In this document: positions 24,861 to 32,997 of the stretch, piece by piece
Position numbering within the stretch: position 1 is the first letter of the stretch
Layout: each line of letters begins with the position of its first letter
NCBI GenBank assembly: GCA_035532535.1
Contig: DATKQT010000037.1
Coordinates: 1 to 64,000, forward strand
Source: Palsa-739 sp035532535
GTDB lineage: Bacteria > Actinomycetota > Thermoleophilia > Gaiellales > Gaiellaceae
Direction: 5' to 3'
Length of the DNA stretch: 64,000 nt
Notes under the pieces: generated by a model
The model's input: the letters and a program-made list of their open reading frames with translations, nothing else
Database searches by the model: none
What the model was told of the DNA's origin: nothing
Made by a program: the position numbers and the translations under genes

Positions 24861-26216
24861 ATGGCTTCGCTGGCTCCGGTCGCTTCGTCGGCCCCCGTTC
24901 CCCCGCAAAACTTGGAGGCGGAAGAGTCGGTCCTCGGCGCGATGATGATCTCGCCCGGCGCGATCGGGGCCGTCAGCGAGATCCTCGACGCAGGCGACTT
25001 CTACCGCGAGTCGCACGCGAAGGTCTACCGCGCCTCGCTCGCGCTGTATGCGAAGGGCGAGCCGGTCGACGCGATCACGCTCACCGACGAGCTCGAGGAG
25101 CGCGGGGAGCTCGAGGCCGTCGGCGGCCGCGTCCGCCTGCACGAGCTCGCGGCGCTCGTCCCCGCGAGCGCGAACGCGGCGCACTACGCGCGCATCGTCC
25201 ACGAGACCGCCACGCTGCGCGGGCTCATCCGCGCCGGCGGCGAGATCGCGCGCCTGGGCTGGGAGCGGCCGGGCGAGACCGGCGACCTCGTCGACCAGGC
25301 CGAGCAGATCCTGTACGACCTCTCGCAGCAGCGCGTCACGGGCGAGTGGTCGGAGATCGAGGAGCTGCTCAAGGAGAGCTTCGAGCGCATCACCCAGCTG
25401 TACGAGTCGGGCGTCGATCTCACCGGCACGCCGTCCGGCTTCCGCGACCTCGACCGGCTCACGTCCGGCTTCCAGCCGGGCAACCTCATCATCGTCGCGG
25501 CGCGCCCGTCGATGGGAAAGTCGGCGCTCGCGCTCTGCATGGCCGCGAACATGGGCGTGCGGCACAACATCCCGGTCGGCCTGTTCACGCTCGAGATGTC
25601 GAAGGCGGAGGTGACGCAGCGGCTGATGTGCAGCGAGGCGAAGGTCGAATCGCAGCGCCTGCGCAACGGCAAGCTCGCGCCGGACGACTGGCCGCGGCTC
25701 ACCGCCGCGTGCGACAAGCTCGCGAAGGCGCCGATCTACGTCGACGACACCGGCCTCCTCAACATGATGGAGATCCGCTCGAAGGCGCGGCGGCTGAAGG
25801 CCCGCCACCCCAACCTCGGGCTGATCATCGTCGACTATCTCCAGCTCCTGACCCCGTCGCACCGGCGCGACAGCGACGGGCGCGTGCAGGAGGTGTCGGA
25901 GATGTCGCGAAGCCTGAAGATCTTGGCCCGCGATCTCGACGTCCCGATCGTCGCCCTCTCGCAGCTCTCGCGCGCTGTCGAACAGCGCACCGACAAGCGC
26001 CCGATCCTCTCCGACCTGCGCGAGAGCGGCTCGATCGAGCAGGACGCCGACCTCGTCGCCTTCGTCTATCGCGACGAGTACTACAACGAGGAGTCCGACC
26101 AGCAGGGGCTCGCGGAGGTGATCCTCGCGAAGCACCGCAACGGCCCGACCGACTCGATCAAGCTCTCCTTCCTCAAGCGGTACGCGAAGTTCTCCGACCT
26201 GGCCGCCGCGGGATGA
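24861..26216 (+). CDS. dnaB: replicative DNA helicase DnaB
   Basis: A 451-residue hexameric 5'-3' helicase: N-terminal helical domain (NLEAEESVLGAMM) and a RecA-like domain with Walker A ARPSMGKSA, Walker B GLIIVDYLQLL and the arginine-finger region LRESGSIEQDAD. No intein is present. ATG 24861 directly precedes the conserved start; an upstream in-frame ATG (24756) would add 35 unconserved residues. It is coupled to the next small gene (ATGA). Confidence 0.95.
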   Translation: MASLAPVASSAPVPPQNLEAEESVLGAMMISPGAIGAVSEILDAGDFYRESHAKVYRASLALYAKGEPVDAITLTDELEERGELEAVGGRVRLHELAALVPASANAAHYARIVHETATLRGLIRAGGEIARLGWERPGETGDLVDQAEQILYDLSQQRVTGEWSEIEELLKESFERITQLYESGVDLTGTPSGFRDLDRLTSGFQPGNLIIVAARPSMGKSALALCMAANMGVRHNIPVGLFTLEMSKAEVTQRLMCSEAKVESQRLRNGKLAPDDWPRLTAACDKLAKAPIYVDDTGLLNMMEIRSKARRLKARHPNLGLIIVDYLQLLTPSHRRDSDGRVQEVSEMSRSLKILARDLDVPIVALSQLSRAVEQRTDKRPILSDLRESGSIEQDADLVAFVYRDEYYNEESDQQGLAEVILAKHRNGPTDSIKLSFLKRYAKFSDLAAAG

Positions 26217-26446
26217 CCGAGCCGGTCCAGGCGCTCGTCATCGGGCGCACCGCGACCGCCTTCACCGCCGTCTGCGAGATCTGCCTCGGCATCGACACCG
26301 CCGTCGGGCTGTCGGCCTCGACGTTCGCCGGCCGGCTCGAGCTCGACCTGGAGGAAGCCGTCTTCCTGTGCCGCAGAGGCCACCAGGTCAGCATCGTGCG
26401 GGCTGCCGATCTCCCGGCGGCAGCCGCCGACAGCGCCGCCGCCTAG
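26213..26446 (+). CDS. small Cys-containing protein, unknown
   Basis: A 77-residue protein with CEIC (21-24) and a later CRRGH, enough for a small metal site. It starts inside the dnaB stop codon (ATGA). No family recognised. Confidence 0.65.
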   Translation: MTEPVQALVIGRTATAFTAVCEICLGIDTAVGLSASTFAGRLELDLEEAVFLCRRGHQVSIVRAADLPAAAADSAAA

Positions 26447-26475
26447 AAAACCGGTCCGCCGGGAACGGCGTAGGG

Positions 26476-26895
26476 ATGCACATGCCCCTCCATCAGAGAA
26501 CGGCGGTCGTCGCCGCGGGGGTCACGGTCGCGCTCGCACTCGCAGGAGCCGCAGTCGCGGTCGCCGCCGGCGGCTCGGCGGCGACCGCGACGATCAAGGT
26601 CACCGAGCGCGAGTACCACATCGGCCTCTCGGTCAAGGCCGGCAAGGCGGGCAAGGTCACCTTCGTGGTGCACAACGCGGGCAAGATCGTGCACAAGCTC
26701 GATCTCGCCGGCGCGGGGCTCAAGGCGACCGTCCGCGTCCCGTCGATCGCCCCCGGAACCACCCGCAAGGTGACCGTCACGCTGAAGGGCGGGACGCTCG
26801 CGCTCTGGTGCCCTGTCCCGGGCCACGCCGCGCTCGGAATGAAGACGTCATTGAAGGTTTCCGGCGGCAGCGCCGCCGGAAGCACCTGGGGCTGA
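26476..26895 (+). CDS. cupredoxin-domain exported protein
   Basis: A 139-residue exported protein: signal or anchor (VVAAGVTVALALAGAAVAVAAG) then a blue-copper-like beta domain. Ligand candidates are the His in KIVHKLD and the Cys, His and Met of WCPVPGHAALGM, the type 1 copper pattern. It is probably a periplasmic or cell-surface electron carrier. It ends with TGA 26893-26895, after which the same frame stays open into the permease gene. Confidence 0.88.
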   Translation: MHMPLHQRTAVVAAGVTVALALAGAAVAVAAGGSAATATIKVTEREYHIGLSVKAGKAGKVTFVVHNAGKIVHKLDLAGAGLKATVRVPSIAPGTTRKVTVTLKGGTLALWCPVPGHAALGMKTSLKVSGGSAAGSTWG

Positions 26896-26937
26896 CCCAT
26901 CGCGGGGGCGCGCCCCAACGAGCCGGGAGGTGCTTCC
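26878..26937 (+). repeat. inverted repeat across cupredoxin/permease junction
   Basis: GGAAGCACCT (26878-26887) and AGGTGCTTCC (26928-26937) are perfect 10-bp arms spanning the cupredoxin stop codon. The right arm holds GGAGGTG, the best ribosome-binding site and GTG for the next gene, so folding would hide that start until ribosomes finish the cupredoxin. Confidence 0.7.
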
Positions 26938-28068
26938 ACAGGCCTTCCGGCTCACCTCCTTCTCGGGTTCGCGCTCGCCTCGATCGGCGGGCCGCTCGCG
27001 CTGCTCAGCTTTCTGCCGGGAACGGCCGGTGACGGCGTCCGCTCTGCCGGCCTCGTCGTCGCGCTCGCCGTCGCGGTCTTCGCGGTCCCGCTCGGCATCT
27101 GGGTCGTCTACTCCCGCCGCGTCGTCTCCCCGGGCGGGCTGAGCGCGTTCGTCGAAGCCGCGGCCGGCCGCCGCGTCGCAGTCGCCCATGCGTGGATCTG
27201 GGCCCTGGCGTACTTCCTCTACCTCCCGTACACGATCACGTTCGTCGTGTACGACCTGCTCCCGCCCGTGTTTCCGGGCGTGCACGCGTACCGCGCAGCG
27301 CTCGAGCTCGTGCTGCCGGCCGTGATCGTGGCGTTCGTGTCCCTGCCGCTCCGCGCCGTGCTCGCCTCGCTCGGCGCGCTGGCGGTCGCACAGCTCGTCG
27401 TCCTTCTTGTCGTCGCCGGCGGCGAGTTCTCGCACGCCGGCGCCCACTTCGCCTCGCATCCGGGCGTCGACACGACCGGACGTGCGACCGGAGGCGCCGC
27501 GCTTCTCTTCGTCTGCGCGAGCCTGCCGCTCTACCTCGGGAGCGAGATCCGCGGCGGGAGCCGGACGATGCGGCGCACGCTCGTTGCTGCCGTGGCGATC
27601 GTCGGGGCCGCCTTCCTCGTCGCCGCCATCCCGCTCGGCGCAGTGCCCGATTCGCTGCTCAACACGGCCGTGCCGGGCGCCGCCATCGCCCAGGCGTACT
27701 CGGGCCGCGCGCTCGCAGTCACGGTCGGCATCCTCACCGCGGGCGGAACGCTCGCGCTCGTCGTCGCGGAGTACCTCGCGCTCGCGCGCCTGTTTCGCTG
27801 GCTGCATGACATCCCGCTGCGGACGTCGTACGCCTGGATCGCCGTCCCGTTCATCGCGCTGGACGCGATCTCGATCGCCTTCCCCAACCGCTTCTACGAC
27901 GACCTCCTGAAGCCGTCGCTCGGCGCGCTCTTCGTCTCCCAACTCCTCGTCTTCCTCGTCTTCCCGCGCTTCCGCCGCAGCCTGCCCGCGATCGCTGCAG
28001 CGGTCTTCGCCTCCGGCCTCGCCGTCTGGGGCCTCTACATGCTCATCGCAGGGTCAGCCTCCACATAG
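26929..28068 (+). CDS. APC-like permease, start codon unresolved
   Basis: A multi-pass membrane protein of about 380 residues with roughly ten hydrophobic segments. The N-terminal hydrophobic part (LLLGFALASIGGPLALLSF) and a conserved-looking stretch (SAFVEAAAGRRVAVAHAW) resemble amino-acid/polyamine permeases; the substrate is unknown. The frame has no ATG, GTG or TTG between the cupredoxin TGA and GTG 27247, well inside the coding region. A GTG with a good ribosome-binding site at 26930 is one base out of frame. Possible causes are a one-base indel, a rare start or recoding. Confidence 0.7.
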   Translation, partial: GASTGLPAHLLLGFALASIGGPLALLSFLPGTAGDGVRSAGLVVALAVAVFAVPLGIWVVYSRRVVSPGGLSAFVEAAAGRRVAVAHAWIWALAYFLYLPYTITFVVYDLLPPVFPGVHAYRAALELVLPAVIVAFVSLPLRAVLASLGALAVAQLVVLLVVAGGEFSHAGAHFASHPGVDTTGRATGGAALLFVCASLPLYLGSEIRGGSRTMRRTLVAAVAIVGAAFLVAAIPLGAVPDSLLNTAVPGAAIAQAYSGRALAVTVGILTAGGTLALVVAEYLALARLFRWLHDIPLRTSYAWIAVPFIALDAISIAFPNRFYDDLLKPSLGALFVSQLLVFLVFPRFRRSLPAIAAAVFASGLAVWGLYMLIAGSAST

Positions 28069-28083
28069 GGCACACTTCGGGTC

Positions 28084-29358
28084 GTGCCCGCGACCGTCGT
28101 CGTCGGAGCGCAGTGGGGCGATGAAGGCAAGGGGAAGATCGTCGACCTGCTCGCTCAGCAGTCGGATCTCGTCTGCCGCTATCAGGGCGGTCCGAACGCT
28201 GGGCACACGATCGTGATCGGCGACGAGACCTTCAAGATCCGGCAAATCCCGACCGGCATCCTGAACCGCAAGCCGTGCGTCATCGGCAACGGCTGCGTCA
28301 TCGACCCCGAGGTGCTGATCGAGGAGCTCGACCGCTTCGAGGCGCTGGGCTATCCCACCGACGAGGTGCACGTGTCCGGGAACGCGCACCTGATCATGCC
28401 GTGGCACGTCGCCATCGACCAGGCGAGCGAGCGGCGGCTCGGCAAGCTGCAGATCGGCACGACGAAGCGCGGCGTCGGCCCCGCATATGCCGACAAGGCG
28501 TCGAGGATCGGCATCCGCGTGCAGGATGTGCTCGACCCGAAGATCCTGCGCCAGAAGATCGAGGTGGCGCTCGCCGAGAAGAACCTCTGGCTCGAGCGCA
28601 TCTACGACGTCGAACCGTTCGGCCTCGAGGAGGTGGCGAGCCGCTACGAGGAGTACGCGCGGCGGCTGCGGCCGTACATCGGCGACACGTCGCTCATCGT
28701 CGACGAAGCGCTCCGCGCCGGGCGCGACGTGCTCTTCGAGGGCGCGCAGGCGACGCTGCTCGATCTCGACCACGGCACCTATCCGTTCGTCACGTCCTCC
28801 AACCCGACCGCGGCCGGCGCCGCGATCGGCACCGGCATCGGCCCGACGCGGATCGACACCGTGATCGGCGTCGCCAAGGCGTACGTGACACGCGTCGGCG
28901 AAGGCCCGTTCCCGTCCGAGATCGACGGGCCTGAGCACGACCGCGTGCGCGAGCTCGGCGGCGAGTACGGCACCGTCACCGGGCGTGGCCGGCGCTGCGG
29001 TTGGCTCGACCTCGTCGCGCTTCGGTACGCCGTGCGCGTCAACGGGATCGACCGGCTGGCGCTGACGAAGCTCGACGTGCTCTCACACTTCGCCGAGATT
29101 CCCGTCTGCGTGCGCTACCGGCTGCCCGACGGGACCGAGACCGAGCACTTCCCTGCGCACCAGAGCGACTTCCACGCTGCGCGGCCCGTGTACGAGACGC
29201 TCGCCGGCTGGGACGACGACCTCGACGGCTGCGCGTCGGTCGCCGAGCTGCCGGATACCGCCCGCGCCTACGTCGACTTCGTCGAGCGCGAACTCGAAGT
29301 CGCCGTCACGCTCGTCGGCACCGGCGCCGAGCGCGAGAGCGTTCTCACGCGCGCTTAG
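28084..29358 (+). CDS. purA: adenylosuccinate synthetase
   Basis: A 424-residue enzyme making adenylosuccinate from IMP, aspartate and GTP, the first AMP-specific step. It shows GAQWGDEGKGKIVD near the N-terminus, the GPNAGHT loop, TTKRGVGPAY and the GRGRRCGWLD region. Length is normal. GTG start at 28084. It acts with PurB, encoded at 34142. A terminator follows. Confidence 0.97.
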   Translation: MPATVVVGAQWGDEGKGKIVDLLAQQSDLVCRYQGGPNAGHTIVIGDETFKIRQIPTGILNRKPCVIGNGCVIDPEVLIEELDRFEALGYPTDEVHVSGNAHLIMPWHVAIDQASERRLGKLQIGTTKRGVGPAYADKASRIGIRVQDVLDPKILRQKIEVALAEKNLWLERIYDVEPFGLEEVASRYEEYARRLRPYIGDTSLIVDEALRAGRDVLFEGAQATLLDLDHGTYPFVTSSNPTAAGAAIGTGIGPTRIDTVIGVAKAYVTRVGEGPFPSEIDGPEHDRVRELGGEYGTVTGRGRRCGWLDLVALRYAVRVNGIDRLALTKLDVLSHFAEIPVCVRYRLPDGTETEHFPAHQSDFHAARPVYETLAGWDDDLDGCASVAELPDTARAYVDFVERELEVAVTLVGTGAERESVLTRA

Positions 29359-29383
29359 GCGTCGCTCGCGATGCCGACCAGAA

Positions 29384-29410
29384 GAGGAGGCACCGATTCA
29401 TTCGGCGCCT
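29384..29410. terminator. purA/methyltransferase bidirectional terminator
   Basis: GGAGGC-A-CCGA and TCGG-C-GCCTCC pair with one mismatch around a short loop between two convergent genes. There is no U tract on either side. Confidence 0.55.
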
Positions 29411-29414
29411 CCGA

Positions 29415-30095
29415 TCAGGCCTTCGCGGCCCATGCGCGTCCGGTGAGCGTGAACGGGCCGTCGGGCTCACCGAGCTGACGGAAGAGCTCTGCGCGCGCGG
29501 TTGCGCGCTGCTCGTCGTCGAGCGCGACGGCCCACTGGCCCCCGGGACCTACGCCACCCACGAGGGCCGACCAGAAGTCCTCGAAGTCGACGTAGTCGGC
29601 GTCGACTTCGAGCAGCTCCGACTCTGCACCGTCTCCGACCAGTTGCTCGATCTCCAGGCGCGAGCGATAGGGCGAGTCCTCGCGCGAAGCGCCGAGTGCG
29701 TCACGCGTGCGGTTGATCGCGGCGAGCATCTCCATGCCCTCGCGGTCCCACATGCACAGGGCGACGGTTCCGGCCACGCGCCGCATCTCGCGCACGCCGG
29801 CCGGTGCGTCGCTCATGAACGCGACCACGAGCTGCGCCAGCGCGACGTCGAACGAGTCGTCCGGCCAGGGCAGCTCCTCCGCGCCCGCCTCGCGGACGTC
29901 GAGGCCGGGGAACCGCGAGTGCAGCGCGGCCGCGAACGCAGGCGATGGCTCCGCCGCGGCCACTTCTCCGCCGCGGCGCGCGAGCTCTGCGGTCAGTGCG
30001 CCCGTTCCGGCGCCGACGTCGAGCGAGCGCATCCCAGGCTCGACGCCGGCGAAGTCTGCGAACACGGGCGCGAGCCGCGTCGAGAAGCGGCCCAT
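29415..30095 (-). CDS. class I SAM-dependent methyltransferase
   Basis: A 226-residue UbiE/type-11-like methyltransferase with the SAM motif LDVGAGTGALTAEL (25-38) and an acidic loop ahead of PWPDDSFDVALAQLVV. The target is unknown. The conserved AYDKF pattern lies just upstream of ATG 30095 without a usual start codon, so the N-terminus could be slightly longer. It follows mobA on the same strand. Confidence 0.85.
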   Translation of the reverse strand: MGRFSTRLAPVFADFAGVEPGMRSLDVGAGTGALTAELARRGGEVAAAEPSPAFAAALHSRFPGLDVREAGAEELPWPDDSFDVALAQLVVAFMSDAPAGVREMRRVAGTVALCMWDREGMEMLAAINRTRDALGASREDSPYRSRLEIEQLVGDGAESELLEVDADYVDFEDFWSALVGGVGPGGQWAVALDDEQRATARAELFRQLGEPDGPFTLTGRAWAAKA

Positions 30096-30114
30096 GAACT
30101 TGTCGTATGCGTGG

Positions 30115-30627
30115 TCAGAGGCCCAGATCCTGCGGAGTATTCACGTTTCCGAGCAGCGACTCGTCGAGATCGACGACAGCGACGTCGAGGCCGGCGATTG
30201 CGCGGCGGATGGAGAGCTCGCCCGACGTGAGCGCCGTGAGTGCCGACTTCCGATACGCGCCGGGAAGCGGCCCTGTCTGCGGGACCGCGGCGTCGCGGCA
30301 CGCCGCCGCGAGCGCACGCAGCGCGTCCGCCGTGACGTACGGCATGTCCACCGGCAGGACGACGCACGTATCGGTGCGCGCGGCGCGCAGCCCCGCGACG
30401 AGGCCGTGAATCGCAGCGCGCTCTTCGACGCCGTCCGCAAGCACCGCGAACGGAAGCTCCTCGTCGCCCTTCCCGACTGCGATGCGCTCGTCGCACGCCG
30501 CACCGAGCGTCCGCCACGCGCGCTCTGCGAGCGTCTCGCCTTCGATGCGCGCGAGTGCCTTCGGCGAGCCGAACCGCGTGCTCGCCCCGCCGACCAAGAG
30601 GATTCCTGTTACGGGAGGATCCGCCAC
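30115..30627 (-). CDS. mobA: molybdenum cofactor guanylyltransferase MobA
   Basis: A 170-residue nucleotidyltransferase: the GTP loop LLVGGASTRFGSPKAL, then VLPVDMPYVT and the C-terminal NVNTPQDLG typical of MobA. It attaches GMP to molybdopterin to give the bis-MGD cofactor of formate dehydrogenases and related enzymes. GTG 30627 start, overlapping fdhD by 19 nt; the longer frame upstream is fdhD shadow. Confidence 0.9.
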   Translation of the reverse strand: MADPPVTGILLVGGASTRFGSPKALARIEGETLAERAWRTLGAACDERIAVGKGDEELPFAVLADGVEERAAIHGLVAGLRAARTDTCVVLPVDMPYVTADALRALAAACRDAAVPQTGPLPGAYRKSALTALTSGELSIRRAIAGLDVAVVDLDESLLGNVNTPQDLGL

Positions 30628-31388
30628 GGCTCGGTGTAGACGTTGACCGAGCCGCCGCGGACGAAGCCGCACAGCGTCACGCCGCGATCGCCGGCGAGCT
30701 CGACCGCAAGGCTCGAGGGCGCACCGACGGCGACGAGGATCGGGCAGCCTGCGACAGCGGCTTTCTGCACGAGCTCGAACGAGAGCCTGCCGCTGACACA
30801 GAGCACGTGCTCCGCGAGCGGCAGCAGTCCGTCGAGGAACGCCCGGCCGACGACCTTGTCGAAGGCGTTGTGCCGACCGACGTCCTCGCGCGCGCAGAGC
30901 AGGGTGCCGCCGGAAGTGAAGAGACCGGTCGCGTGCAGCCCTCCGGTGGCAGCGAACGTCGCCTGCTCCTCGCGCAGCCGGTCAGGCAGCGACGCGATCA
31001 GTCCCACCGGTACCTGCAGCTGCGAATCGACGTGTGGAGCCTCGACCGCCACCGCCTCGAGCGCGCCCTTGCCGCAGACGCCGCACGAGGACGAGGTGTA
31101 GAAACTGCGCTGCAGGCGCGCCGCGTCGAAGCCGCCGGCATCGACGTCGATCGTGTTGACGGCGAGATCGTCCGGCACGCGCGCGTTCTCCGGCTGCAGG
31201 CCCTCGGAGAGGCAGAAGCCGAGTGCAAGTTCCTCGTCGTGTCCCGGCGTGCGCATGGTGACGGCGACCGGCGTCCCGCCGATGCGGATCTCAAGCGGCT
31301 CCTCGACGGCGACGCGGTCGCGCTCGGTCGCGCCGCCCGGCAGGCGCACGACCTCGACCTCGGCCGCCGCGTACGGCGGAACGTCCAT
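30609..31388 (-). CDS. fdhD: formate dehydrogenase accessory sulfurtransferase FdhD
   Basis: A 259-residue FdhD protein that passes sulfur from a cysteine desulfurase to the molybdenum cofactor and is needed for formate dehydrogenase activity. The essential Cys pair is CGVC (102-105), followed by REDVGRHNAFDKVVG. ATG 31388 has TAGCAT at 7 nt. With mobA, moaX and the Sec genes it implies a formate dehydrogenase elsewhere in the genome. Confidence 0.95.
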   Translation of the reverse strand: MDVPPYAAAEVEVVRLPGGATERDRVAVEEPLEIRIGGTPVAVTMRTPGHDEELALGFCLSEGLQPENARVPDDLAVNTIDVDAGGFDAARLQRSFYTSSSCGVCGKGALEAVAVEAPHVDSQLQVPVGLIASLPDRLREEQATFAATGGLHATGLFTSGGTLLCAREDVGRHNAFDKVVGRAFLDGLLPLAEHVLCVSGRLSFELVQKAAVAGCPILVAVGAPSSLAVELAGDRGVTLCGFVRGGSVNVYTEPWRILP

Positions 31389-31424
31389 GACGGAGATGCT
31401 ATGAGGCCGGGTTACGATCGCGCG

Positions 31425-32600
31425 GTGAAGGTGCTCGTGGTCGGGTCGGGTGGTCGCGAGCATGCGCTCGTGTGGGCGCTCGCGCGCGAAGGAGTCGAGC
31501 TGCACGCCGCGCCCGGGAATCCCGGCATCGCCGCGCTTGCGCACTGCCATCCCGTCCGCGCGGAAGATCCGGCTTCGGTCATCCCGCTCGCGGCCGAGCT
31601 CGAGGTCGACCTCGTCGTCGTCGGTCCCGAGGCGCCCCTCGTCATCGGCCTCGCCGACGCGTTGCGTCGCCGCGGCATCCCCGTGTTCGGCCCGAGCGCG
31701 GCAGCGGCGCAGATCGAGGGCTCGAAGGCGTTCGCAAAGGACGTGATGGAGGCGGCCGGCGTCCCGACCGCGCAGACACTCGCGGTCGCGCGGCCGCCGT
31801 GCGTCGTCAAGGCGGACGGGCTCGCTGCCGGCAAAGGCGTCTGGGTGTGCCGCGACCAGGCAGCGCTCGACGCGGCGCTGCGCGCGGCGCAGGCGCTCGG
31901 TCAGCCCTTCCACGTCGAGGAGTTGCTCGAAGGACCGGAGCTGTCGGTGTTCGCGATCGCCGCCGGCACGCAGGCGATCGCATTGCCGGGCTCACGCGAC
32001 TTCAAGCGCATCGGCGACGGCGACACCGGACCGAACACCGGCGGCATGGGCTCGTACAGCCCGGTGCCCGGCGCTCCCGACGTGGAGGAGATCGTGGAGA
32101 CGATCCACCGGCCAGTGCTGCGCGAGCTCGCACGCCGGGGCACGCCGTTCTTCGGCCTGCTGTACGGCGGACTGATGCTCACCGAGCAAGGGCCGCAGGT
32201 GATCGAGTTCAACTGCCGCTTCGGCGACCCGGAGACACAGTCGGTGCTGCCGCTGCTCGAGGGAGGCCTCCTCGAGGCACTTACAGCGACGGCGGCGGGG
32301 GACCTCGCCGGCGTCGAACTTCGAACGAACGCCCTCGCGGCCGTCACCGTCGTCATCGCATCTCGGGACTATCCCGAGCGCGGCGAATCGGGCACACCGA
32401 TCGACATGGATGCGACGGAAGCGCTCGTCTTGCACGCGGGCACGGCCCTCCAGGAGGGCCGGCTCGTCACCAACGGCGGGCGCATCCTCAACGTCGTGGG
32501 GACCGGTGCATCGATCGCCGAAGCACGGTCTGCCGCGTACGCGGGCGTCGCGCACATAGATTTCGCGGGGATGCAGTTCCGGAGTGATATCGCTGGCTGA
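31425..32600 (+). CDS. purD: phosphoribosylamine-glycine ligase
   Basis: A 391-residue ATP-grasp enzyme joining glycine to phosphoribosylamine, the second step of purine synthesis. It shows VGSGGREHAL at the N-terminus, VVKADGLAAGKGV and NCRFGDPETQ. GTG 31425 has TACGAT 6 nt upstream, which decides the start against a long unconserved upstream frame. It overlaps purE by 17 nt. Confidence 0.97.
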   Translation: MKVLVVGSGGREHALVWALAREGVELHAAPGNPGIAALAHCHPVRAEDPASVIPLAAELEVDLVVVGPEAPLVIGLADALRRRGIPVFGPSAAAAQIEGSKAFAKDVMEAAGVPTAQTLAVARPPCVVKADGLAAGKGVWVCRDQAALDAALRAAQALGQPFHVEELLEGPELSVFAIAAGTQAIALPGSRDFKRIGDGDTGPNTGGMGSYSPVPGAPDVEEIVETIHRPVLRELARRGTPFFGLLYGGLMLTEQGPQVIEFNCRFGDPETQSVLPLLEGGLLEALTATAAGDLAGVELRTNALAAVTVVIASRDYPERGESGTPIDMDATEALVLHAGTALQEGRLVTNGGRILNVVGTGASIAEARSAAYAGVAHIDFAGMQFRSDIAG

Positions 32601-32994
32601 GATCGGGATCCTCGTCGGATCGGAATCGGACCGTGAGCGGATGCAGCCCGCGCTCGACGTGCTCGACGACGCCGGCGTCACCTATGAGTTCGAGGTGCGC
32701 TCTGCGCACCGCACACCCGACGCCGTCGCGGAGTACGCCCGCACCGCGCGTGAGCGCGGACTGAAGGTCCTGATCTGCGGCGCGGGCCTCTCGGCCGCGC
32801 TGCCGGGCGCGGTCGCGGCGCACAGCGATCTCCCCGTGATCGGCGTGCCGTTCCGTTCCAGCATGAGCGTCCTCGACGGACTGGATGCGCTCCTTGCAAT
32901 CGCCCAGATGCCGCCCGGCGTCCCGGTGGCGGCGGTGGGCGTCGACAACGCGAAGAATGCGGCAGCGCTCGCGCTGCGCATCCTGAATCGCTAG
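32584..32994 (+). CDS. purE: N5-CAIR mutase PurE
   Basis: A 136-residue class I PurE with GSESD and the catalytic SAHRTPD. Class I PurE normally needs PurK to make N5-CAIR; purK is not in the window. GTG 32584 start inside purD. Confidence 0.95.
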   Translation: MISLAEIGILVGSESDRERMQPALDVLDDAGVTYEFEVRSAHRTPDAVAEYARTARERGLKVLICGAGLSAALPGAVAAHSDLPVIGVPFRSSMSVLDGLDALLAIAQMPPGVPVAAVGVDNAKNAAALALRILNR

Positions 32995-32997
32995 TTC

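Noticed and set aside
26893..26895. TGA as a selenocysteine codon fusing cupredoxin and permease
   Set aside because: Not called as such: no homologue with Cys at this place is known to me, the residue context is a flexible tail, and GC-rich DNA forms hairpins easily. Kept only as one option in a finding.
30555..31424. Long N-terminal extension of PurD
   Set aside because: It covers fdhD antisense. GTG 31425 with TACGAT at 6 nt starts right at the conserved VLVVGSGGREH.
30609..31913. Extended N-terminus of FdhD
   Set aside because: The extension is antisense to purD. ATG 31388 with TAGCAT at 7 nt gives a normal FdhD.
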